Source: Tolypothrix tenuis PCC 7101
Lineage (GTDB): Bacteria > Cyanobacteriota > Cyanobacteriia > Cyanobacteriales > Nostocaceae
Assembly (NCBI RefSeq): GCF_002368295.1
Contig: NZ_AP018248.1
Coordinates: forward strand, 6,561,979-6,625,978
Direction: 5' to 3'
Length of the DNA stretch: 64,000 nucleotides
A program made the position numbers and the translations under genes. Below, in pieces: positions 43,065 to 52,093 of the stretch. Below the pieces are notes generated by a model, which saw nothing but the letters and a program-made list of their open reading frames with translations, did not search any database and was not told the DNA's origin. Within the stretch, counting starts at the first letter, position 1. Each line of letters begins with the position of its first letter.

Positions 43065-43271
43065 GTGGCATTGGAATCAAATCTCTTAACGGGCACAAGT
43101 GTAGTAAATGAAGATTTTAGCGAGTATGTTGCCCATTTACAGCTACACATGACTTTACAAGCTCGCAATCTGGTTCCACCTCTCAAGCCAAATCAAGAAG
43201 ATAGTCGAGAGCAATTACTCCATCAAACCCAAGCCTATTTTGAAAAGCTCGCTTCTCGGCAAGGTTTGTAA
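43065..43271 (+). CDS. Small soluble protein of unknown function
   Basis: This 68-residue protein starts at GTG 43065, with AAGGAG eight bases upstream, a strong sign of a real gene. It is predicted mostly helical (SEYVAHLQLHMTLQARNLV, then SREQLLHQTQAYFEKLASRQ) with no signal peptide, cysteine or membrane segment. I do not recognise a family. A stem with a T-rich end follows at about 43319-43372, suggesting a monocistronic transcript. Confidence 0.7.
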   Translation: MALESNLLTGTSVVNEDFSEYVAHLQLHMTLQARNLVPPLKPNQEDSREQLLHQTQAYFEKLASRQGL

Positions 43272-43318
43272 ATTATTTAAACTTTCAATTAATTTCACTT
43301 AATATTTACATAAAAATA

Positions 43319-43372
43319 AAGCGGATATTGTTGATATATGCTAAGAGTGTTATCATCAAATCTGCTTTTTTT
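43319..43372 (+). terminator. Possible terminator after the 68-residue gene
   Basis: AAAGCGGAT and ATCTGCTTT can pair (one G-T wobble) around a long loop containing TTGATATATGC, and the right arm runs into TTTTTTTATTTATTTT. The loop is long, so confidence is modest. Confidence 0.4.
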
Positions 43373-43489
43373 ATTTATTTTCAGTATTTTGTCAGCAAGA
43401 TCACTCTTTTGGATCACTAGCTAGAGGCGGAAAGCCGCTAATATTATTATTGCAGCAATTACTCAGCAAGAGCAGTTAATTAAGGCTTA

Positions 43490-44725
43490 ATGGCGGCTCG
43501 AATTAAAATGACTTCACTACTTCCTCGAAATCTCAGCGTGATCGTCCGACCAGTCCAATACCGGGATTTGGACGGTATCGAACGCCTCCATCAAGAGTCA
43601 TTCGCAGCTCTCACCCCCAAGGGAGCTGATTCTGCCACTCGCCAGATGCAATGGCTGCGACGCTGGTATGGCTTTTTGAAATTTTTAAGTTGGTTTCCTA
43701 ACCCTTTACAGTATCTATTTTGTTCCTACGTAGCAGAGCAAGGGCGAATGCTGCTGGGAATGATTCAGGTGTCTCCGTTTAACCGTACCCGCAGTACTTG
43801 GCGTGTTGATCGGGTGATGCTTGACCGTGCTACAGATAAGCAAGTAATAGGTTCGCAACTTTTACGGTATTGCTTTGAGTCACTGGTCGAAGCACGGACT
43901 TGGATACTGGAAGTTAATGTTAATGACCTCGAAGCCTTAGCATTATATCGGCAAAACGGATTTCAACGTTTGGCAGAAATGACCTATTGGGAAATAGAAC
44001 CCGAATTGTTGAGTGAATTGGCACAAGCAGAGCCAGATTTGCCTAACCTACTGCCGATAAGTAATGCTGATGCTCAGTTGCTTTATCAATTAGATACAGC
44101 ATCAATGCCGCCTTTGGTGCGTCAGGTGTTCGATCGCAATACCCGTGACTTTAAAACGAGTTTGTTTGGAGCCTTAAGCGATGCTATCAAACAATGGGTG
44201 ACGAAAACAGAAGTAGTCAGTGGCTACGTATTTGAACCCCAACGCAAAGCTGCGATCGGACATTTTCAGGTACAACTTGATCGCAAGGGTATTACCCCCC
44301 ACGTAGCAACCCTGACGGTTCACCCTGCCTATACTTGGTTGTATCCCGAGTTGCTGTCTCAACTTGCGCGCATTGTCCAAGATTTTCCCCAACAAGGATT
44401 GCGACTAGCTTCCTCCGATTATCAACCAGAGCGAGAAGAGTATTTAGAGCGTATTGGAGCTAAACGCATCGAACATACTTTAATTATGTCTCGCTCAGTG
44501 TGGCACAAATTACGAGAGTCTAAATTTGTCTCCCTCGAAGGCATTCAATGGCCAGAAGTTTTGCAAGGACTACAACCTGCCCGTAAACCCATACCTGGTG
44601 GGATGTCATGGACACAACTGCCAACGCGATCGCCTGAGAGGACAGTGCCAACTAAATCAGAACCTGCTGCCTTTGAAACATCTTGCCAGCCTGAAGCAGC
44701 AGATGCACAGCAGGATAAAGGATGA
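43490..44725 (+). CDS. GNAT-family N-acetyltransferase
   Basis: The 411-residue protein has an N-terminal GNAT fold (about 15-170): VIVRPVQYRDLDGIERLHQE, then RVDRVMLDRATDKQVIGSQL matching the acetyl-CoA-binding motif A, and ILEVNVNDLEALALYRQNGF matching motif B. A second half (about 185-355) looks like a degenerate GNAT repeat, and the last 50 residues are Pro/Ser/Gln-rich. Substrate unknown. ATG at 43490 is used; the ATG at 43508 is a possible alternative. The ruvX gene follows 121 bp downstream. Confidence 0.85.
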   Translation: MAARIKMTSLLPRNLSVIVRPVQYRDLDGIERLHQESFAALTPKGADSATRQMQWLRRWYGFLKFLSWFPNPLQYLFCSYVAEQGRMLLGMIQVSPFNRTRSTWRVDRVMLDRATDKQVIGSQLLRYCFESLVEARTWILEVNVNDLEALALYRQNGFQRLAEMTYWEIEPELLSELAQAEPDLPNLLPISNADAQLLYQLDTASMPPLVRQVFDRNTRDFKTSLFGALSDAIKQWVTKTEVVSGYVFEPQRKAAIGHFQVQLDRKGITPHVATLTVHPAYTWLYPELLSQLARIVQDFPQQGLRLASSDYQPEREEYLERIGAKRIEHTLIMSRSVWHKLRESKFVSLEGIQWPEVLQGLQPARKPIPGGMSWTQLPTRSPERTVPTKSEPAAFETSCQPEAADAQQDKG

Positions 44726-44846
44726 AGTGCTAATTGGTCTAAAAACCGTCCCTAATGGCTAATTTAAGTGATATCTCTTTAGAGATAAGGTAATTTCACA
44801 CTTCAGCCTTAAGCCTTCAGTTGATACTCAGGAGCAAGCACAAAAA

Positions 44847-45296
44847 TTGATTTCAGCTTTAGGATTAGATTTCGGTCGTAAACGTATTGGTGTCGCTGGG
44901 TGTGATGGCACAGGCTTAATCGCAACTGGAATCACCACCATTGAGCGCACATCTTTTGAACAAGATGTGGAACAACTACGACAACTAGTAAATCAACGTC
45001 AAGTACAAGTACTAGTTATCGGCTTACCTTATTCAATGGATGGTTCCTTAGGCTTTCAGGCACATCAAGTGCAAAAATTTGCCAAAAGGCTCGCTAAAGC
45101 CCTACAACTGCCTGTGGAATACGTGGATGAGCGATTGACTTCATTCCAAGCAGAACAACTGCTAAAGGCAGAAAACCGCTCACCATCACGCCATAAAGCT
45201 TTGATTGATCGCAAAGCTGCTGCTTTAATTTTGCAGCAATGGCTGGATGCTCGCCGCGCTCAATCTCATAAATCGGCAATAGCGGCTGAGTATTGA
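44847..45296 (+). CDS. ruvX: YqgF/RuvX-type putative pre-16S rRNA nuclease / Holliday junction resolvase
   Basis: The 149-residue length and RNase H-like pattern fit YqgF: GLDFGRKRIGVA (catalytic Asp near residue 8), VLVIGLPYSMDGS, EYVDERLTSFQAE and DRKAAALILQQWL. YqgF trims the 5' end of 16S rRNA in E. coli; other members have been described as Holliday junction resolvases. The start is TTG 44847 with GGAG about 12 bases upstream; no ATG is available before GLDFG. DUF3727 follows 107 bp downstream on the same strand. Confidence 0.93.
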   Translation: MISALGLDFGRKRIGVAGCDGTGLIATGITTIERTSFEQDVEQLRQLVNQRQVQVLVIGLPYSMDGSLGFQAHQVQKFAKRLAKALQLPVEYVDERLTSFQAEQLLKAENRSPSRHKALIDRKAAALILQQWLDARRAQSHKSAIAAEY

Positions 45297-45436
45297 TACC
45301 TTTTAACATGATATTCTGAAAACTATTACCAGGCAGTTGTATTACATCTCAAGCTATTTATCAGGCACAATTCGGTCATTAAATAGTTAAACGATCTCCA
45401 AATTTGCTGCTATTTATAAAGTCCCAAACCTCGGCT

Positions 45437-46009
45437 ATGTTTTCCTCACAATTTCCTGACGACAATGATCGCTCTAATGCTGGTTCCATCACCTTGACTG
45501 ACGACAAGGGGCGGAGTCTGGATTGTTATATCGAACATTCCCTATCAGTTGATGGGCAAGAATATGTATTACTTCTACCTGTGGATTCGCCTGTAGAAAT
45601 TTTTGCTTGGCAAGGTGAAAACGAGGAAGAAGAAGCCGTTCTAGTAGAAGATGATTACACCCTAGAAAAGATTTTTGCTACTGCTCAAGCCGTGTTGTCA
45701 GAGCAAAATCTCATGTTAAAAAATACCGCCTATGCACTCACTGTTGCTGGCGAATTACCTCCCGTAGAAGACTCAGAACTGTTCACATTAGAAATTGAAG
45801 ATGATGAAGCAGATTTAGAGCCAGAACAATTACAACTCTTGGCTAGCTTCTACGATGAAGAACAGGAATACGCCATCTATACACCACTAGATCCCCTGCT
45901 CTTTTTTGCCCGCATTTCCAACACAGGTGAACCTGAACTACTTTCTCCAGAAGAATTCCGCAAGGTACAACCTTTATTAGAAGAACATCTTTTTAATGAA
46001 GTTGAATAA
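45437..46009 (+). CDS. DUF3727-family protein
   Basis: The ATG at 45437 gives 190 residues beginning MFSSQFPDDN; the upstream TTG at 45404 adds eleven residues of low value. The protein is very acidic, with two related halves: ITLTDDKGRSLDCYIEHSLS / EYVLLLPVDSPVEIF and FTLEIEDDEADLEPEQL / EYAIYTPLDPLLFF. This matches the cyanobacterial and plastid DUF3727 family (DUF1292-like beta domains). Function unknown. Adjacent to ruvX on the same strand. Confidence 0.88.
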   Translation: MFSSQFPDDNDRSNAGSITLTDDKGRSLDCYIEHSLSVDGQEYVLLLPVDSPVEIFAWQGENEEEEAVLVEDDYTLEKIFATAQAVLSEQNLMLKNTAYALTVAGELPPVEDSELFTLEIEDDEADLEPEQLQLLASFYDEEQEYAIYTPLDPLLFFARISNTGEPELLSPEEFRKVQPLLEEHLFNEVE

Positions 46010-46311
46010 TAATTACTAATTCGTAATTCGTAATTCGTAATTAAATAAGCACAGCAAAACCACCAAATCACAAGATTATGGTGGTGTTTTGTAGGGTGTG
46101 TTGTCGCGCAGCGCAACGCACCGTCAATAATTCGGCAGGCACTTTACCCTTGAGGCGAGTCAGACAGGTGAAAAAAGGGGTAAAAAGCTGAGGTTATAAT
46201 GACAACGTTAATTTGCTTAGATTTTTAGGGAACTCTAGTAATAGAAATTTATATTCTGATACCTCGAACCATTAATACAAAGCAATGGCTTGAGGGCTCT
46301 ATTACTATTAA
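46010..46311. repeat. Gene-free stretch with ATTCGTA and GTAGGGTG repeats
   Basis: AATTCGTAATTCGTAATTCG units (46018-46042) are followed by GTAGGGTGTGTTG...CAACGCACC (46092-46123), related to the palindromes at 10.2 and 15.4 kb. The remainder to 46311 is AT-rich and should carry the promoter of the Ser/Thr kinase gene. No gene is seen. Confidence 0.6.
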
Positions 46312-48033
46312 ATGTCTTATTGCATCAATCCTCATTGCCCAAAATCTGTTGACCCAGCGAATGCAAAAAACCGTATTTGCCGTAACTGTGGGTCAGATAT
46401 TCTGCTGCAAGGTCGCTATCAAGTACTGAAACTACTAGGACATGGAGGCTTTGGTAAGACTTTTGAAGTGGATGATGGAGGTACACTTAAAGTCTTAAAA
46501 GTCCTAACAGAGAATAATTTAAAAGCTATTGAACTATTTCAGCAAGAAGCAAAAGTTTTAAGCCAGTTAGATAATCCTGGAATTCCCAGGGTAGAATCAG
46601 ATGCTTATTTTACAGTTTTACCTAAAAATAGCTCTGTCCCATTGCATTGTTTAGTGATGGAGAAAATCGATGGCTTAGATTTAGAGCAATGGATGGAATG
46701 TCATAACTATCAACCAATTTCTCAATCTCAAGCTTTCAATTGGCTCAAGCAACTTGTAGAAATTCTCACTAAATTACACGCTCATCAATATTTTCATCGT
46801 GATATTAAGCCTCAGAATATCATGTTACGACCTAGTGGGCAGCTTGTCTTAATTGATTTTGGAGCGGTTCGACAAGTTACTACAACCATTTTGGTGGGAA
46901 ATTCTCATACCAGAATAATTTCACAAGGATATTCACCGCCAGAGCAACAAAATGGTTATTCAGTACCACAGTCAGACTTTTTCGCTTTGGGGCGAACTTT
47001 TATTTTTCTACTCACAGGTAAAGAACCCCAAGATAAAGAAATTTATAACCCTCTGACTAACGAATTGAACTGGCGAAAATATGCATTAAATATTTCTCCA
47101 CTTTTTGCAGACTTAATAGACAATTTAATGGCTCCCAGCGCAAGCCAGCGACCTCAAAATACAGAATTTATTTTGCTGCAATTACAAAATATAGAAAAAG
47201 AGTTACATAACACTCATAAACTATATCAATCAAGAATATTTCAATCAGCTAGCAAAGTTAAATCTCCTGCGTTATCGACTTCTGTAGCTACTGTATCAGT
47301 TGGTGTCATAAAATCACTAAATACTTCTTATAAGCAAACTCCTAAAAGCAAAATATATGGGCAATTTTTCATTGGCTTAGGAGTTATATTATGTTCTGGT
47401 TTTGCTATTACAGCAATTAACCAATCCAGTATAAAAACTCAAGTTTCTCCTGTAGAAAATATTCCAATTACTATTCCTAGTATAGTTTCCTCACCAGTTA
47501 ACCAAATTCCAGAAACTATAAATGAAGCTAAACCTAAACCAGCAATAAGTCCTTTAAATTTACCTGTATCTGAAACAGTAGAAGCCGAACAAGCTCAAAG
47601 CAAAGCAGTAGAAAAAGAAAAACGTCAAGCTGCTTTTAAAGCAGAGCAAGAGAGACAAGCGGCTATTAAAAGAGAATTTGCAGCTAGAGCCGAAAAGGAG
47701 AAGCTAGAAGTTTTAATTAAGGAGAAAAAAATACAAGATGATTTATTAGTACAAAAAAGGCGACAAGACGCACTTTTAATTCAGCGCAAACGACAACAGG
47801 AGGCAATAGAAGCTGAAAAACCTCAGATCAAGCGCACTGCTTTACGAACAAAGCCACCACAAAAAAACACTATAAAAGCCCGAAGTAATCAGCAACTACC
47901 AGTTAAACAAAAAAAAGATGTAGTAAATCAAAATAATACTGCAATTAACACTAAAAATCCTTGGGAGTATAAAGATACTATTCCAAAAGCATCAGATGAA
48001 TTAGAAAAGGTAATAAGAGAAGGAAACCAATGA
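46312..48033 (+). CDS. Membrane-anchored Ser/Thr protein kinase with N-terminal zinc ribbon
   Basis: Residues 1-28 hold a four-cysteine zinc-ribbon pattern (C4, C9, C23, C26). The kinase domain (about 35-300) has the glycine loop LGHGGFGKTF, the catalytic loop FHRDIKPQNI (D164) and IDFGAVRQ (DFG at 182-184), followed by SQGYSPPEQ. A predicted membrane helix (about 347-368) is followed by a proline-rich stretch and a strongly charged coiled coil (about 420-510), which would lie outside the cytoplasm if the kinase is inside. It overlaps the next gene by 4 bp (ATGA), so the two should be translated together; the secreted partner may be sensed or bound by the outer part (inference). Confidence 0.92.
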   Translation: MSYCINPHCPKSVDPANAKNRICRNCGSDILLQGRYQVLKLLGHGGFGKTFEVDDGGTLKVLKVLTENNLKAIELFQQEAKVLSQLDNPGIPRVESDAYFTVLPKNSSVPLHCLVMEKIDGLDLEQWMECHNYQPISQSQAFNWLKQLVEILTKLHAHQYFHRDIKPQNIMLRPSGQLVLIDFGAVRQVTTTILVGNSHTRIISQGYSPPEQQNGYSVPQSDFFALGRTFIFLLTGKEPQDKEIYNPLTNELNWRKYALNISPLFADLIDNLMAPSASQRPQNTEFILLQLQNIEKELHNTHKLYQSRIFQSASKVKSPALSTSVATVSVGVIKSLNTSYKQTPKSKIYGQFFIGLGVILCSGFAITAINQSSIKTQVSPVENIPITIPSIVSSPVNQIPETINEAKPKPAISPLNLPVSETVEAEQAQSKAVEKEKRQAAFKAEQERQAAIKREFAARAEKEKLEVLIKEKKIQDDLLVQKRRQDALLIQRKRQQEAIEAEKPQIKRTALRTKPPQKNTIKARSNQQLPVKQKKDVVNQNNTAINTKNPWEYKDTIPKASDELEKVIREGNQ

Positions 48034-48785
48034 GAAAACTTGTATTCAAAAGTTTAATTACTTTCTTTGTAACTAGCTCTGCATTATTGTTAACACCCAT
48101 GAGCAGTTATGCACAGGTTAATATGAAAATACTGACCAACGTTGCTAAAAGTTGTCAAAAAGATGCTCCTTCTGCCAACTATTACAAGTCAATGGGGTTT
48201 GATCGTGATATGAATTACCCTGGTTCAATTGAATCTTGTGTATTGAGAAGATACCATTACTCCTTAATTATATCTAAATTCTCTTGGCTGCCTTCCACGG
48301 GAGAAATACTACCTGGATATATTAGTTCGGTGTTAGTTGGAACTCTAGCATATCAGACTGGGCCTGATTTATCTCTTTTAGACTGTATTGCTAGTCAGGA
48401 TACCTCTAGTAAAGAATGCTGGGCTACCCGAGAATATATTGCTCTGGACTCGAAAGTGAGAGATTACAATTCTTCTATATATACTATGGGGTATAGTCAA
48501 CCTCTTTATCTTGCTTATGTTTGTCCTACTTGTGTCGTTGCTCATGATGAAATCTCCGGTTCCAGAGATGAAATTTTAAAAGCTTTTATGAAATGGTTTC
48601 TTACACTTGAGAAACCAAAAAGAAGAGAATTAATGTCACTTTTAGGCGATAACGAACAAGCTATTCAGTTAAGGTCTCAAATAAGAGATGAATCTCAGCA
48701 AGCCGTACAAGAATATCTAAAAGCTCGCGCAAGAGTTGAGCAGCAGGAACGGGAGAGACGCAGACGAGAACTACTTGGTCAATAG
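48030..48785 (+). CDS. Secreted protein of unknown function, coupled to the Ser/Thr kinase
   Basis: This 251-residue protein begins with a signal peptide (MRKLVFKSLITFFVTSSALL... cleaved near SSYAQ). The mature part has seven cysteines, arranged as ones and pairs (including ESCVLRRYHYS, LLDCIASQ, KECWATRE and the pair in YVCPTC), which suggests disulfides in an oxidising compartment. The C-terminal 45 residues form a charged helix rich in Arg and Glu. I recognise no family. Its start overlaps the kinase stop by 4 bp, indicating translational coupling. Confidence 0.82.
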   Translation: MRKLVFKSLITFFVTSSALLLTPMSSYAQVNMKILTNVAKSCQKDAPSANYYKSMGFDRDMNYPGSIESCVLRRYHYSLIISKFSWLPSTGEILPGYISSVLVGTLAYQTGPDLSLLDCIASQDTSSKECWATREYIALDSKVRDYNSSIYTMGYSQPLYLAYVCPTCVVAHDEISGSRDEILKAFMKWFLTLEKPKRRELMSLLGDNEQAIQLRSQIRDESQQAVQEYLKARARVEQQERERRRRELLGQ

Positions 48786-48916
48786 TTGTTGTTTAAACTA
48801 TAGAGAACAATGCATTAAGGCGTGAATATTCATAACCTTATTATTACCATTAATGAGGTAGAAATTCTCCACCTTATGCATCTTCTAACTTTACGTTTTT
48901 GTAGCTGTATATGAAA

Positions 48917-50308
48917 TTAAAATTCCACGTTCTCAGGGGTGCGAGGGAAGGGAATTACATCTCGAATATTCCCCATACCCGTCATAAATTGCACAAGGCG
49001 CTCAAAACCTAAGCCGAAACCAGCGTGAGGTACAGAACCAAAGCGACGTAAATCTAAATACCACCATAAATCTTCTGGTTTCATCCCTTGTGCTAATACA
49101 CGCCGTTCTAGCACGTCTAGCCGTTCTTCCCGTTGTGAACCACCGACAATTTCGCCGATTTTCGGTGCGAGAATATCCATTGCGCGCACAGTCTTTTCAT
49201 CATCGTTTAACCGCATATAAAAAGCTTTGATTTGCGCTGGATAATCAGTCACAATTACTGGTTTTTTAAACAGTTGTTCAGCTAAATAGCGTTCGTGTTC
49301 TGATTGTAAATCTAGACCCCAACTAACGGGATATTCAAACTTGAAATCGGCTTTTTCTAAAAGTTTGATGGCATCTGTATAAGTTAAACGCTCAAATTGA
49401 TTATTAATAATATTTTCTGCGGTTGCTAATACAGAATTATCAATGCGTTGATTAAAAAATTCCATATCTTCTGGACATTTTTCCAACACATATTTAAAAA
49501 TGTATTTGAGAAATGCCTCAGCTAAATCCATATCACCATTAAGGTCACAAAATGCCATTTCTGGCTCAACCATCCAAAATTCGGCTAAGTGACGTGAGGT
49601 GTTGGAATTTTCTGCACGGAAGGTAGGGCCAAAAGTGTAGACATTACTAAACGCCATCGCCATCACTTCGGCTTCTAACTGTCCGCTAACAGTTAAATAT
49701 GCAGGTTTCCCAAAAAAGTCTTTACTGTAATCGACAGCTTGGTTGTCTGTGCGGGGAATATTTTTCAAATCCAAGCTAGTGACGCTAAACATTTCGCCTG
49801 CGCCTTCGCAATCGCTAGCCGTAATGATGGGTGTGTGTACCCACAAAAAGCCTCTTTCCTGGAAAAAGTTGTGAATGGCTGTAGAACAAGCATTGCGGAC
49901 GCGGAAAACTGCACCAAAAGAATTAGTGCGCGATCGCAAATGTCCAATGGTACGCAAAAATTCAAAGGAGTGGCGTTTCTTTTGCAGTGGATAAACTTCG
50001 GGATCAGCTTCACCATAGACTTTCACGGTTTCGGCTTTCAGTTCAATTCGCTGTCCTTTACCTTGGGAAGCCACCAACACGCCGGCTACTTCTACCGCCG
50101 CACCTGTATTGACTTTTTTTAAAATCACATCGTAGTCTGGCACATCTTCGTTGATCACAACTTGCAAATTCGCCAAAGATGAACCGTCATTAACTTCAAT
50201 AAAAGCAAACCCTTTCAACTCGCGTTTCGTCCGCACCCAGCCTTGAACTACGAGGGAATCATCAGGTTCACCACTTCGCAATATTTCTCCAATTCGTCGA
50301 TTTACCAT
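48917..50308 (-). CDS. asnS: Asparaginyl-tRNA synthetase
   Basis: AsnS charges tRNA-Asn with asparagine. The 463-residue protein has the N-terminal OB-fold anticodon-binding domain (VQGWVRTKRELKGFAFIEVN), class II motif 2 (TFRAENSNTSRHLAEFWMVE) and motif 3 (GFGLGFERLVQF, about 430-441). The N-terminal start MVNRRIGEIL matches the family. It lies 3 bp downstream of the 121-residue gene at 50312, so they may be one transcript. Confidence 0.96.
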   Translation of the reverse strand: MVNRRIGEILRSGEPDDSLVVQGWVRTKRELKGFAFIEVNDGSSLANLQVVINEDVPDYDVILKKVNTGAAVEVAGVLVASQGKGQRIELKAETVKVYGEADPEVYPLQKKRHSFEFLRTIGHLRSRTNSFGAVFRVRNACSTAIHNFFQERGFLWVHTPIITASDCEGAGEMFSVTSLDLKNIPRTDNQAVDYSKDFFGKPAYLTVSGQLEAEVMAMAFSNVYTFGPTFRAENSNTSRHLAEFWMVEPEMAFCDLNGDMDLAEAFLKYIFKYVLEKCPEDMEFFNQRIDNSVLATAENIINNQFERLTYTDAIKLLEKADFKFEYPVSWGLDLQSEHERYLAEQLFKKPVIVTDYPAQIKAFYMRLNDDEKTVRAMDILAPKIGEIVGGSQREERLDVLERRVLAQGMKPEDLWWYLDLRRFGSVPHAGFGLGFERLVQFMTGMGNIRDVIPFPRTPENVEF

Positions 50309-50311
50309 AAT

Positions 50312-50680
50312 TTACCCAGCACAGGACTTTAATATCCAGCCTATGATAACGCCCATTCCACCAAAGCGGACGGCTTGCCAGAAAGGTTTCTTGAAGCTAC
50401 GCCAAGAAAATAATTGGCTTTCTAAGTTGAGTTCTAGCGCTTCCAACTGCTGTTTAATTTGCCGTAACTCTGCCTTGATTTCTGGGGTAGGATTTTTATT
50501 TTGCTGCAATTCTTGGCGACGCTGTTGCCATTTTGCCTTTTGTTCGCGATCGCTTTGCACTTGATTGTATCGTTCTTTAAGGGAGAAAAGCGATCGCTCT
50601 ACTTCTTGCAGTTCTTGTTCAAAATCGGCTTCGGAATTTCCCTCGGGTAAAGAATTAGAAAACTGTTTAGGCGGCTTCAT
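50312..50680 (-). CDS. Coiled-coil protein with C-terminal membrane helix, unknown function
   Basis: ATG 50680 gives 122 residues starting MKPPKQFSNS; an upstream start at 50719 adds unlikely residues. A long charged coiled coil (about 18-90: EQELQEVERSLFSLKERYNQ...) precedes a short hydrophobic helix (VRFGGMGVIIGWIL, about 104-118), so the protein is probably tail-anchored. No family recognised. Its stop is 3 bp before the asnS start, which suggests an operon. Confidence 0.75.
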   Translation of the reverse strand: MKPPKQFSNSLPEGNSEADFEQELQEVERSLFSLKERYNQVQSDREQKAKWQQRRQELQQNKNPTPEIKAELRQIKQQLEALELNLESQLFSWRSFKKPFWQAVRFGGMGVIIGWILKSCAG

Positions 50681-50789
50681 TTTGCAGTAGTAAATTATGA
50701 TTAAATGAGAGTCTGCCAATAGTCAATAGCTAAAATTGAGACTATAAACTAACTCAGCACTTATCATTTAGTACTCAGCATTTAGACTC

Positions 50790-51086
50790 ATGTCTCAACC
50801 TACCCAGCTGCCTAAAACCAGCCAACTGAATGAATTTAGCACTCTGGAACTAGCCCAAGCTCTCATGGAGAGACTAAGCATTTCCCCTAACGATTGGCAT
50901 CGCCTCAAGTCTAACCGCAATTCCCGCGCTCGTGAACAGGCTGCCGCTGCTCTGGTGTTTCTCCTGAAGGATCAGCCACAAGAAGCACTCGCCAGATTAG
51001 AACAGGCTACTGGTTGGTTAGATCGTACGATTTCTGCTCCCCCTTGTCCGACTCATGGTCATGGGGGGAAGGGGGCTGGTGATTAG
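50790..51086 (+). CDS. DUF6439-like small protein
   Basis: The 98-residue protein has FSTLELAQALMERLSISPND, then WHRLKSNRNSRAREQAAAALVFLL and EALARLEQATGWLDRTI, all predicted helical. This resembles a cyanobacterial family now called DUF6439; the assignment is from memory. The His/Gly-rich end (CPTHGHGGKG) lies next to heptamer repeats. It is divergent from the coiled-coil gene. Function unknown. Confidence 0.7.
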   Translation: MSQPTQLPKTSQLNEFSTLELAQALMERLSISPNDWHRLKSNRNSRAREQAAAALVFLLKDQPQEALARLEQATGWLDRTISAPPCPTHGHGGKGAGD

Positions 51087-51203
51087 GGACTGGGTACTGG
51101 GTACTGGGAAAAAAGGAAAATCAATAACTTTTGACACTTGACCTTTGACCCTTGACTCTTTACCGATACCTAATCCCTGATCCCCGATCCCCAATCCCTA
51201 GCA

Positions 51204-51668
51204 TCACCGCCGCAGAGATAGGCGGGGGCGGGGGGTTTCTAGCTGTTTACAAAGCCTTAATTCTGTGCCCTTTCGGTTCCACTCTACCTGATCAAAGATT
51301 TGATGCAGTAGACAAAGACCTCGACCACTTTCTGCTTCGTCTGGAGGGAGATAATCAATGGGATCGGGATCGCAATCAGAATCAGATTCTGATGATGGAC
51401 TAAAACCGTTACCTTGATCTGATATAATCCACCAATATTGATTATCTATCAAGGAAAAACGTACTAAGACTGTTTTACTAGGGTCTAAGTTATTACCATG
51501 TTTTGCTGCGTTGACTAAGGCTTCTTGGAGTCCTAGCCGCAGTTCTGCTTGCATTCTTTCTGGAATTTCTGCCAAGAGTAAATCTAAGATTGGACACAGA
51601 TAGAGGGTTGAGGCAAAACTAATAGTGCCCCAATAACGTCCAACTGGACGGAGCGAGATGGTAATCAC
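51204..51668 (-). CDS. RsbW-like ATP-binding anti-sigma factor / serine kinase
   Basis: The 154-residue protein has a GHKL ATPase fold: N-box LQEALVNAAKHGN (about 47-59), G1 ISDQGNGFSP and G2 GRGLCLLHQIFD. This fits HATPase_c_2 proteins of the RsbW/SpoIIAB type, which phosphorylate anti-sigma antagonists. No sigma factor or antagonist is next to it, so its partner is elsewhere. The start is GTG at 51668. An acidic Ser/Asp-rich insert (SESDSDCDPDPIDY) sits between G1 and G2. Confidence 0.85.
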   Translation of the reverse strand: MITISLRPVGRYWGTISFASTLYLCPILDLLLAEIPERMQAELRLGLQEALVNAAKHGNNLDPSKTVLVRFSLIDNQYWWIISDQGNGFSPSSESDSDCDPDPIDYLPPDEAESGRGLCLLHQIFDQVEWNRKGTELRLCKQLETPRPRLSLRR

Positions 51669-51878
51669 AAGAGAAACCCCATAGCTTTCAGTTAGCTAGA
51701 CATCAGTTTGCTATCACAGGCACCCTGATAAATATTGAGGTGGTCATGCTGCCTTCAAACTTGCGTCTTTAAAACTAAATTTTGAAAATGCTAGGGAGCA
51801 TTGACTCTATTTATGAATTAGAGATTGTTTAATACATAAAACGGCTTGGAGTTATATCCAAAGGCAGTCAGGCAATAA

Positions 51879-51909
51879 AAAAATGCTAATGATTAAAAGT
51901 AGCATTTTT
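51879..51909 (-). terminator. Likely bidirectional terminator downstream of rlmD
   Basis: AAAAATGCT (51879-51887) and AGCATTTTT (51901-51909) form a stem around a 13-base loop. Read on the minus strand it runs into further T residues, 185 bp past the rlmD stop. The rest of the 51669-52093 gap is AT-rich with no gene seen. Confidence 0.5.
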
Positions 51910-52093
51910 ATGTTATGTCTGTTGGCCGATTTGGCATTTTACAATCAGATTCATAATTTAATTGAGTCTATGCAACATCAGTTTTTTAAAAAAATCAATC
52001 TATTTTTAGCTTAATTCAATTTTAGCATTTTTACTATGCAATAGACTACAAATTTGAAATTTGAGTTTTTGTCAAGGTGGCAGTACCCCCGTA

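Noticed and set aside
49739..50122. 127-residue plus-strand ORF inside asnS
   Set aside because: Antisense shadow of a strongly conserved gene.
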